Origin: Streptomyces deccanensis
Lineage (GTDB): Bacteria; Actinomycetota; Actinomycetes; Streptomycetales; Streptomycetaceae
NCBI RefSeq assembly: GCF_022385335.1
Contig: NZ_CP092431.1
Span: 6,076,001 to 6,140,000, forward strand
Length of the DNA stretch: 64,000 nt
Direction of reading: 5' to 3'
The stretch's first letter is position 1. Each line of letters starts with the position of its first letter. Of the stretch, positions 58,220-64,000 are shown piece by piece. The translations under genes were made by a program, and so were the position numbers. The notes under the pieces are model-generated. The model worked only from the letters and a program-made list of their open reading frames with translations. It searched no databases and was not told the origin of the DNA.

Positions 58220-59281
58220 TCAGGCGACGAGCGGATACACCTGCCCCCGCACATGAACACGCCCTCCACCCGACCCACCCGACCCACCTGACCCGGCGCC
58301 GTCGGCCGGCCCCGCCGCCCCGCTCCCGCGTAGCTCGAACCCACCCCACGCCCGCCCGTCGGCCAGATACGTCACTGCCCCCGGCAGCGGCACCGGCGCC
58401 CGGAACTCCGCGCGGACGAGGGTCGCCGGGGGCGCGCCGTGCTCGGCGAGGCAGCGGGCGACGGTCCACATGCCGTGCGCGATGGGCCGGGGGAAACCGA
58501 ACAGCCGGGCGCCGAGGGGATGCAGATGAATCGGGTTCCGGTCGCCGGACACGGCCCCGTACCGCCGCCCGACATCCCCGCCCAACCGCCACTCGACCAC
58601 GACGGGCACGCCCTCCCGCCCACCCCCGACTGACTCGCTCCCGCCGCCCCACCCCTCCCGGGAAGCACCCCTCTCCCCGTCACGTCGAGCCTCACCCCGC
58701 CGCTTGTGCCGCACGGGCTCGTCCCCGCGCGCGTCCGCGCTCCCGTGCCGCGCCAGATACGTGCTCCGGGACTCCCACGCGATCCCGGCCCCGTCCCCTG
58801 CCCCGTCCCCGGCCCCGCCGCCGGCCTCCGCCCCGTCCCGTACCTCCGTGACGACCGTCGCCTCGGTGCCGCGCCGGTGGGGCGTCAGCGCGTCGACGTA
58901 CACGGTGATCTCGTACTCCCCGGTGGCGGGCAGTCGTCGGCGTCGGGTGATCTCGATCGAGGTGTGCACGAGCCCGAGGAGGGGCAGCGGGAAGTCCCGG
59001 CCGGCCATGATCCGCATGGCGGACGGAAACCCGAGGACGTGCGGGTACGTCAGCGGAACGGCGTCCTCCCCGGTGGGGAACCCGCAGACCCGCTCGTACG
59101 CGGCGAGCCGGGCGAGGTCGATCCGGACATCCGGGAGGACGAGCCGGGGCAGCATGGTGGGGGAGAGGAGTCCGGAGGCCGCCACGCGCGGGAGTCTGCG
59201 GCTCTTGCCCGGGGAGAGGAGGGCGCCCCTGGCGAGAACAGGACCGAGGGAGGGCGCACGGGTGAGGGTGACGGTGTGCAT
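58220..59281 (-). CDS. MaoC-like (hot-dog fold) hydratase domain protein
   Basis: The protein has about 353 residues. A variable N-terminal half has LVLPDVRIDLARLAAYERVC, TYPHVLGFPSAMRIM and LVHTSIEITRRRRLPATGEY, a first hot-dog-like domain. A Gly/Ala/Arg-rich linker separates it from the C-terminal MaoC domain: GRRYGAVSGDRNPIHLHPLG, ARLFGFPRPIAHGMWTVARC. The D-x4-H signature (GDRNPIHLH) is the catalytic site of enoyl hydratases/dehydratases. A role in fatty-acyl or polyketide metabolism is likely. It is divergent from the acyl-CoA synthetase gene. Confidence 0.88.
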   Translation of the reverse strand: MHTVTLTRAPSLGPVLARGALLSPGKSRRLPRVAASGLLSPTMLPRLVLPDVRIDLARLAAYERVCGFPTGEDAVPLTYPHVLGFPSAMRIMAGRDFPLPLLGLVHTSIEITRRRRLPATGEYEITVYVDALTPHRRGTEATVVTEVRDGAEAGGGAGDGAGDGAGIAWESRSTYLARHGSADARGDEPVRHKRRGEARRDGERGASREGWGGGSESVGGGREGVPVVVEWRLGGDVGRRYGAVSGDRNPIHLHPLGARLFGFPRPIAHGMWTVARCLAEHGAPPATLVRAEFRAPVPLPGAVTYLADGRAWGGFELRGSGAAGPADGAGSGGSGGSGGGRVHVRGQVYPLVA

Positions 59282-59576
59282 CGGACGGTCTCCCTTTCCT
59301 CGCGCCGGGCTCCACTCCCCGCGCCGGACTCCGCTTCCTTACTCCCAAGTCAGGTTACCCGAGGTAAGGGCCGGTGAGTCCGTCCGTGGCGACCGAGAAC
59401 TGAACGACCCTCAGGTAACTTGGCGCGCTCTTGACCTGCGAAGGAGTCGTGACCGAGCGGTCTGCGACACTGCACATCCCCGGCCCGGTTCCATCTCCGG
59501 ACCATCGCCACACTCACACCAACCTCACACACCAACCCCGTACGATCCGGACACACCGAACGCCCAGGAGCCGCCC
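59282..59576. promoter_or_regulatory. Divergent promoter region of MaoC and acyl-CoA synthetase genes
   Basis: This 295-bp region holds a perfect palindrome TTACC-N3-GGTAA (59355-59367). A related half-site, CAGGTAACTTGG (59412-59423), is the inverse of CCAAGTCAGGTTACC (59345-59359). Such dyads are typical of TetR-type regulators. The TetR gene nearby (57.5 kb) could bind here. Confidence 0.5.
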
Positions 59577-61493
59577 GTGTCCCACCTCGAAAACACCGAA
59601 CCCGCCCTGGTGGAACCCGAGTTGAAGCGGCTGGACGGCACCGTGCGGGAGGCGTACGTACCGGCGCTCGCCGCGCCCGTGACCTACGGCTCGCTCGCGG
59701 ACATCCCGTTCGACAACGCCACCCACGCGCCCGACGCGGTCGTCCTCAGTCGTAAGCACGCCGGCGGTACGGACGGGGAGAACGACGACGGCCGGTGGCG
59801 GGACGTCACGGCCACCGACTTCGCCGCCGAGGTGCTCGCGCTGGCGAAGGGCCTGATCGCCGAGGGCCTCATGCCGGGCGACCGGATCGCGATCATGGCG
59901 CGGACGACGTACGAGTGGACCCTCCTGGACTTCGCGGCCTGGGCGGCGGGCCTGGTCACGGTCCCCGTCTACCCCACCTCCTCCGTCTTCCAGACCCGCT
60001 GGATCCTCCAGGACTCGGGCGCGGTGGCCCTCGCCGTGGAGACGGGGGGCCAGGCCGCCGCCCTAGGCCCCGAGCTCGACCGCATCCCCGACCTGCGCCA
60101 CATGTGGGTCTTCGAGAAGGGCCATCTGGACCGGCTCGCCGAGCTGGGCCGAGACGTGTCGGACCAGGAAGTCGCCGTACGGCGTGGGGTGTTGGGCCCC
60201 GACACCCTCGCGACCCTGATCTACACCTCGGGCACGACCGGCCGCCCCAAGGGCTGCGCCCTCACCCACGGCAACTTCTGCGCCGAGGTCGACAACGCGA
60301 TCGACCTCCTCTACCCGATCTTCCGCGCGAAGACGGACGAGGAGGCCTCCACCCTCCTCTTCCTCCCGCTCGCCCATGTGTTCGGCCGTATGGTCGCGAT
60401 CGGCTGTATGCGGGCGAGGGTGCGCCTCGGCCACTCGCCGAGCTTCCGCACGGAGGACCTCCTCGCCGACCTCAAGTCCTTCCGCCCGACGTTCCTCCTG
60501 GTCATCCCGTATGTGCTGGAGAAGGTCTTCAACACGGCCCGCGCCTCCGCCGAACGCATGGGCCGCGCCTCCTCCTACGACCGCGCCTCCGCCGTGGCCC
60601 GCCGCTACGGCGAGGCCCTGGAAGCCGAACAGCACGGCACCGGCCCCGGCCCCTCGGCCTTCCTGAAGACGGCCCGCACCTTCTACGACCCCCTGGTCTA
60701 CCGGCGCATCCGCAAGGCGCTGGGCGGCCGGGTCCGCTATGTCATCTGCGGCGGCAGCCCCCTCGGCCGGCGACTGGCCGCGTTCTACGCGGGCGCGGGC
60801 ATCGACGTCTTCGAGGGCTACGGGATGACGGAGACGACCGCCGCCGTCACCGTGACCCCGCCCGACCGGCCCCGCCTGGGCACCGTCGGCCGCCCCCTCC
60901 CCGGCACCCGGGTCCGGATAGCCGCCGACGGCGAGATCCTCCTGCACGGCGGCCAGATCTTCCGCGGCTACTGGGACCCGCAAGCCGGTGGTGTCGTCCC
61001 CGCGGGCCCCGACGGCTGGTTCGCGACCGGCGACATCGGCCAGCTCGACGACGAGGGCTACCTCACGATCACCGGACGCAAGAAGGAGATCCTGGTCACC
61101 GACAGCGGCAAGAACGTGGCTCCGGCGCCGCTGGAGAACTGGCTGCGCTCCCACCCCCTGATCGCGCACGCCATGGTCATCGGCGACCGCCGCCCGTACG
61201 TCACCGCGCTGCTGACCCTGGACCCCGAGGGCATCACCCACTGGGCCCAGATGAACGCCAAGCAGGAGACCCCCCTCGACCACCTGGCCGAGGACCAGGA
61301 TCTGCGGGCCGTCCTGCAACGCGCGGTCGACGAGGCCAACCGCCTGGTCTCCCGCCCCGAGTCGATCCGTCGGTTCACGATCCTCCCCGGCGGGTTCACG
61401 GAGGAGGCGGGCCACCTGACCCCGTCGATGAAACTGCGCCGGGAGGTGGTGGAGAGGTCCTTCGCGACGGAGATAGAGGGCCTCTACGAGTAG
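59577..61493 (+). CDS. Long-chain fatty-acid-CoA ligase (FadD15-like)
   Basis: This 638-residue adenylate-forming enzyme starts at GTG, 6 bases after CAGGAG. P-loop motif: LIYTSGTTGRPKGCALTHGN. GYGMTETTAAVTVT, TGDIGQLDDEGYLTITGRKK and the C-terminal Lys region (SGKNVAPAPLENWLRSHP) complete the family. It should activate long-chain fatty acids with ATP and CoA. The reading extends upstream in the same frame, but the earlier part is a shadow of the MaoC gene. The last codons belong to a 17-bp tandem repeat. Confidence 0.94.
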   Translation: MSHLENTEPALVEPELKRLDGTVREAYVPALAAPVTYGSLADIPFDNATHAPDAVVLSRKHAGGTDGENDDGRWRDVTATDFAAEVLALAKGLIAEGLMPGDRIAIMARTTYEWTLLDFAAWAAGLVTVPVYPTSSVFQTRWILQDSGAVALAVETGGQAAALGPELDRIPDLRHMWVFEKGHLDRLAELGRDVSDQEVAVRRGVLGPDTLATLIYTSGTTGRPKGCALTHGNFCAEVDNAIDLLYPIFRAKTDEEASTLLFLPLAHVFGRMVAIGCMRARVRLGHSPSFRTEDLLADLKSFRPTFLLVIPYVLEKVFNTARASAERMGRASSYDRASAVARRYGEALEAEQHGTGPGPSAFLKTARTFYDPLVYRRIRKALGGRVRYVICGGSPLGRRLAAFYAGAGIDVFEGYGMTETTAAVTVTPPDRPRLGTVGRPLPGTRVRIAADGEILLHGGQIFRGYWDPQAGGVVPAGPDGWFATGDIGQLDDEGYLTITGRKKEILVTDSGKNVAPAPLENWLRSHPLIAHAMVIGDRRPYVTALLTLDPEGITHWAQMNAKQETPLDHLAEDQDLRAVLQRAVDEANRLVSRPESIRRFTILPGGFTEEAGHLTPSMKLRREVVERSFATEIEGLYE

Positions 61494-61579
61494 TGGCCGT
61501 CTATGAGTAGCAGCCCTCTACGAGTAAGAGCTCTCCATGAGAGGTGGCCCTCTACGAGGAGTGGCCCTCTATGAGGAGT
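61478..61579 (+). repeat. Six 17-bp tandem repeats at the end of the fatty-acid-CoA ligase gene
   Basis: Six consecutive 17-base units of the type GGCCCTCTACGAGGAGT follow each other exactly. The first unit contains the last codons and stop of the synthetase gene. The units are imperfect. They fill the gap to the convergent TM-anchored protein gene. With a 17-base period, which is not a multiple of three, this is consistent with copying after the stop. Confidence 0.8.
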
Positions 61580-61583
61580 CGCC

Positions 61584-62075
61584 CTACCCGTCCTCCTTGC
61601 CCGCGGCCGGATCGCCCTCCCCCAACGCGATCCACCAGTGCCCGTCGTCCTTGACCAGCAGCAACTCCTGCCGCTGGTCGGTCCTGTCGTAGGTGAGCCG
61701 GACGGGGTTGAAGTAGTCGACGCTCCCCTCCAGCACGGTGACGTCGACGTGCCCGCGGGCCCCCTCGCCGAACTCCCGCACCTGCTCGTAGGCGGCGCCC
61801 CGGGTCCCGTCGTACGCGGGCCCCGCCAGCTCCATCAGCCCCTCCACGTCACCGGCCTTGAGGCGCTGGACGTAGACCCGCACGACGGTGTCGACCTCCT
61901 CGGCGGTCCGCGCGACATCGGGATAGTCGGACTTCGCGGCCCGCACGGTCACCTCGACCTCCGGCGAGTCGGCGAGCGCGTACGGCGCCCGGAACCAGCC
62001 CCACCACACGGCACCCACGGCCCCCAGCACCACAAGCAACGCGCCGCACCACACCACGGCCCCACGCTTCCCCAT
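61584..62075 (-). CDS. Single-pass anchored protein with NTF2-like outer domain
   Basis: The family was not recognised. 163 residues. GKRGAVVWCGALLVVLGAVG begins a TM helix (about 3-24). The outer part has DVARTAEEVDTVVRVYVQRL, AGDVEGLMELAGPAYDG, FGEGARGHVDVTVLEGSVDY and LLLVKDDGHWWIALGEGD. The order of helices and strands, with final W-W-I, resembles NTF2-like or DUF4878-type small domains. Start chosen at MGKRGAV with GAGGTGGGGG ahead; a longer frame extends to 62258. Function unknown. Confidence 0.75.
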   Translation of the reverse strand: MGKRGAVVWCGALLVVLGAVGAVWWGWFRAPYALADSPEVEVTVRAAKSDYPDVARTAEEVDTVVRVYVQRLKAGDVEGLMELAGPAYDGTRGAAYEQVREFGEGARGHVDVTVLEGSVDYFNPVRLTYDRTDQRQELLLVKDDGHWWIALGEGDPAAGKEDG

Positions 62076-62497
62076 CGCCCCCACCTCGTCGCCCCCACTC
62101 CACCGACCGACCACCCGGCCGCTCCCCCCAAGACCGCCCCCGACCACATCTGGTTCCACCCCCTTTTGGCGTGACGCCGCCGGGGCGATCCGTGTCGAAA
62201 AGGCCATCGAGGCAAAGGTCGTGCGGAAGCGTAGTGGCGGGGTCCTCAGGAGTTCCACATTCCGTGCGTGAATGATCTGTCTCGGGTTCTTCTTCCCTCC
62301 CCTGCGTCACTGGCTGAACTCCGGCCCCGCCAAGGGAATGCGAGCAAGCCGAAATTCCGTCAAGAAATGCCATCGGCACTTTCCGGACTTTGCTTGCGAG
62401 GGCGTAAGCGAAATCGTTTCCGCATATCTACGATTTCGAACCATGACCGACACGGGCCGCCTCGGGTCCACCCCGCACCCTCCGAAAGGAACAGGAA
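62076..62497. other. Intergenic region between anchored protein and AidA-like genes
   Basis: This 422-bp divergent gap holds a short palindrome GGCGT-G-ACGCC (about 62167-62177). From about 62330 it has an AT-richer segment than its surroundings, which includes the 30-bp inverted repeat described separately. No coding region is supported. The likely promoter of the AidA-like gene lies at the right end. Confidence 0.45.
62409..62438. promoter_or_regulatory. Perfect 9-bp inverted repeat upstream of the AidA-like gene
   Basis: CGAAATCGT, a 12-base spacer, then ACGATTTCG. The site lies 59 bp before the ATG and inside the AT-rich part of the gap, so it would cover the promoter. It is the longest perfect dyad with a helical-turn spacing in the window other than terminators. 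The regulator is unknown; the truncated LuxR-type gene at the right edge is one candidate. Confidence 0.7.
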
Positions 62498-63007
62498 ATG
62501 GCTGACCTCAACGTCCTGATCGCGTTCGACGCGGCCACGATCGTCGAACTGAATCCCAACGCGTCGAGGAATCCCGACGCGCCGACGTACGCCGACGAGA
62601 GCCTCATCTACATGACGACGCGCCACGACCACATCATCGGGACCTCGGGCGCCGAACTGAACCTCCGGGCCGAGCCCGGGGACACCATCAGGTGGCGGGA
62701 GACGACGCTGTCGCTCGGCAGCGACTACAAGGCATTACTGTACAAATACGTGAGCAGCGACCCCGGACACCAGCTCATCCGCACCCCGGAGATCGAGGTC
62801 ATCGACGGCGTCTATCCGCTGCCGCGGGAAGGCTCCGAGGGCCGGCCGGAATTCGTGACCCAGAACTACCAGGACCACTACTGGCGGACGACGGTCAAAA
62901 GGGTCGGCAAGGTCGTCTACCACTTCTCCTTCCAGATCCTCGACCGCCACCGCCAACTGAAGGGCTACTTCCAGTGGGACCCCTTCATCACGATCGAAAA
63001 TCCCTGA
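62498..63007 (+). CDS. AidA/PixA-like inclusion body family protein
   Basis: This 169-residue protein resembles the AidA/PixA inclusion-body family. The start is LNVLIAFDAATIVELNPNASRN. It continues with YMTTRHDHIIGTSGAELNL, GDTIRWRETTLSLGSDYKAL, and YFQWDPFITIENP at the end, the typical closing strand. Family members form crystalline inclusions in Photorhabdus/Xenorhabdus, or act as quorum-regulated proteins in plant-associated bacteria; their functions are not settled. AAAGGAACAGG precedes the ATG. GC content is lower than in neighbours. It overlaps the convergent secreted-protein gene by 20 bp. Confidence 0.82.
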   Translation: MADLNVLIAFDAATIVELNPNASRNPDAPTYADESLIYMTTRHDHIIGTSGAELNLRAEPGDTIRWRETTLSLGSDYKALLYKYVSSDPGHQLIRTPEIEVIDGVYPLPREGSEGRPEFVTQNYQDHYWRTTVKRVGKVVYHFSFQILDRHRQLKGYFQWDPFITIENP

Positions 63008-63575
63008 GCAGGACGTCCGTCACGCTCACGCCCTCGGAGGCGCCGAAGGTTTCGGTCGTCACTCCGAGGTCATTGGCGGTGACCTGAAGGGCGATGTGGT
63101 CGCTTCCCACGCGGAGGTCGAGCCTGGTCCGGGGCTCGCCCAGGTGGTCCGGCACGCGGTGGACGCGGGCGGCCGGGTACCTCAGGCTCGTCAGCTTCGT
63201 CAGGAGGGCCGTGTAGTCGGTGACGTCCGTGCCGGAGAAGGCGTTGGCCACGCGGCGGGCGTGCCGGTCGGCGACGCACTGTTCGGTGGGGTCCAGCCGC
63301 AACGGGTCGTAGGGGTCCACCGGCAGCCGATCGATGGTGCCGTCGCCGGGAGGCACCGTCGGCCCGTCGCCGTCACCGATGTCCGGGGCGCAGAACTGCC
63401 AGAAGAGGTCGTGCAGTTCGAGGAACCGTGCCTCCGCGGCGTCGTCGCCCACCGAGGCGGCGGCCGCCGCGGAGGCCGGAGCGGCGGCCAAAGCGCTCGG
63501 CGCGCCGTAACCGGTCAGGAGGGCGCCGCCGAGCGCGGCCACCAGCACGTACTTCGGCAGAAGATTCGATCGCAT
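62988..63575 (-). CDS. Secreted protein of unknown family
   Basis: 195 residues, with a signal peptide (SNLLPKYVLVAALGGALLTG) and probable cleavage near ALAAAPA. The mature part has FLELHDLFWQFCAPDIGDGD, RLPVDPYDPLRLDPTEQCVA and DRHARRVANAFSGTDVTDYT, followed by VHRVPDHLGEPRTRLDLRV. Two Cys (FCAP and EQCVA) could pair. The family was not recognised. It is convergent with the AidA-like gene, and its start is about 50 bp from the stop of the LuxR-type gene on the same strand. Confidence 0.75.
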   Translation of the reverse strand: MRSNLLPKYVLVAALGGALLTGYGAPSALAAAPASAAAAASVGDDAAEARFLELHDLFWQFCAPDIGDGDGPTVPPGDGTIDRLPVDPYDPLRLDPTEQCVADRHARRVANAFSGTDVTDYTALLTKLTSLRYPAARVHRVPDHLGEPRTRLDLRVGSDHIALQVTANDLGVTTETFGASEGVSVTDVLLRDFRS

Positions 63576-63623
63576 GCCCGAACCCTGCCGCTCGTCGGCG
63601 GCCGCTCACATGAGTACCCGTAC

Positions 63624-64000
63624 TCAATCCACCAGGTCGGCCGCCGTGAGCAGGCGGGTCAGGTCCGTCCGGGAGCGGACGTGCAACTTCCGGTAGATCC
63701 GGGTGAGATGGGCCTCGACCGTCTTCCGGGAGACGAACAACGACGCGGCGGCCTCCGTGTTGTTGAGGCCGCGGGCGATCGCGCGCGACACCTGGAACTC
63801 CTGGGGCGTCAGCTGGTTCAGGGTGCCGCCCATGCCGCTGGTGCCGCCGACGGCGGACCGGGCGGCGCCCAGGACACCGCCCGCCGCCGCGAGTTCGCCG
63901 GCCGCGCGCCGGGCCCAGGGGACCGCGCCCAGCCGTTCGAAGCAGGCCAGGGCGGAGGCCAGCGGGGCGCGCGCGGCCCCCGGGCGGCGGTGGCGGCGCA
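63624..64000 (-). CDS. LuxR-family regulator, C-terminal part (5' end beyond window)
   Basis: Only the last 124 residues are visible, since the gene starts beyond the right edge. The end is a LuxR-type HTH: LTPQEFQVSRAIARGLNNTE, SLFVSRKTVEAHLTRIYRKL and HVRSRTDLTRLL. The residues before it (CFERLGAVPWARRAAGELAA) are typical of the TPR-like helices in large ATP-binding LAL regulators. It could control the adjacent secreted protein and AidA-like genes. Confidence 0.88.
   Translation of the reverse strand, partial: RRHRRPGAARAPLASALACFERLGAVPWARRAAGELAAAGGVLGAARSAVGGTSGMGGTLNQLTPQEFQVSRAIARGLNNTEAAASLFVSRKTVEAHLTRIYRKLHVRSRTDLTRLLTAADLVD

Noticed and set aside
58704..59576. Upstream extension of the fatty-acid-CoA ligase reading frame
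   Set aside because: It is antisense to the MaoC gene; the GTG at 59577 has a good site and starts the conserved part.
1..64000. tRNA, rRNA, CRISPR or prophage content
   Set aside because: No cloverleaf, rRNA core, regular spacer array or phage gene was recognised by eye; a dedicated RNA search could still find small RNAs.

Overview
The window is high-GC actinobacterial DNA with strong third-codon-position G/C bias, frequent GTG starts, GTGA/ATGA stop-start overlaps, twin-arginine lipoprotein signals and typical streptomycete families (DUF397 with XRE-DUF5753, DUF3558, RsbW-like ATPases, long-tailed GvpA). It is almost certainly a chromosomal segment of a Streptomyces species. No rRNA, tRNA, CRISPR array, transposase or phage gene was recognised. 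Assignments rest on reading motifs; no database search was possible.

Layout. 1-6.1 kb: a truncated DUF2637 membrane gene, two DUF3558 lipoproteins, a divergent RNA ligase (rtcB), a YnfA membrane protein, a SnoaL-like protein and a short-chain dehydrogenase coupled to a tiny membrane protein. 6.1-15 kb: an AraC regulator; a coupled flavin monooxygenase/FMN reductase pair; a glycosyltransferase whose C-terminus runs into a dispersed repeat; an OmpR-type two-component system; a secreted or anchored small protein; a transglutaminase-like protein; an RsbW-like ATPase. 15-23.7 kb: a kinase-like phosphotransferase, a Mop-domain regulator, a gene remnant, a cupin, an aminotransferase, a class A beta-lactamase, a DUF4232 protein, a membrane-anchored HTH protein and a low-complexity protein.

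23.8-31.9 kb is a conserved core block: hemL, a histidine phosphatase, a deacetylase-like lipoprotein, and the System II cytochrome c maturation operon (ResA-like, CcdA, ResB, CcsA/B) closed by a strong hairpin. 31.9-40.9 kb is accessory: an ECF sigma factor with its membrane partner, a DUF1062 protein, an NTPase-like protein with Arg in place of the Walker Lys, an XRE/DUF397 gene group, and a GntR-membrane pair with two operator-like palindromes. 40.9-46 kb is a nine-gene gas-vesicle cluster (gvpO-A-F-G-Y-Z-J-S-K) on the minus strand, preceded by a double-MerR regulator. A second sigma/partner module (46.9-48.8 kb) and a 42-bp minisatellite follow.

49.3-56 kb returns to core functions: futalosine-pathway menaquinone genes (UbiD-like, UbiA-like, UbiX-like and mqnE), interleaved with Uma2, rhomboid and Lrp genes. 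56-64 kb holds a GNAT, a DUF4229 protein, a TetR regulator, a MaoC-like hydratase divergent from a long-chain acyl-CoA synthetase, an AidA/PixA-like inclusion-body gene behind a perfect inverted repeat, a secreted protein and the end of a LuxR regulator.

How it fits together: hemL (heme precursor), the cytochrome c maturation operon and the menaquinone genes all serve the respiratory chain. The accessory genes between them carry regulators and gas vesicles. The strongest unexplained signals are: a GC-rich inverted-repeat family (five copies at gene ends, one supplying a protein C-terminus); the gas-vesicle cluster with no second GvpF/L gene and a double-MerR gene upstream; two paralogous sigma/membrane-partner modules; and several unassigned operators.
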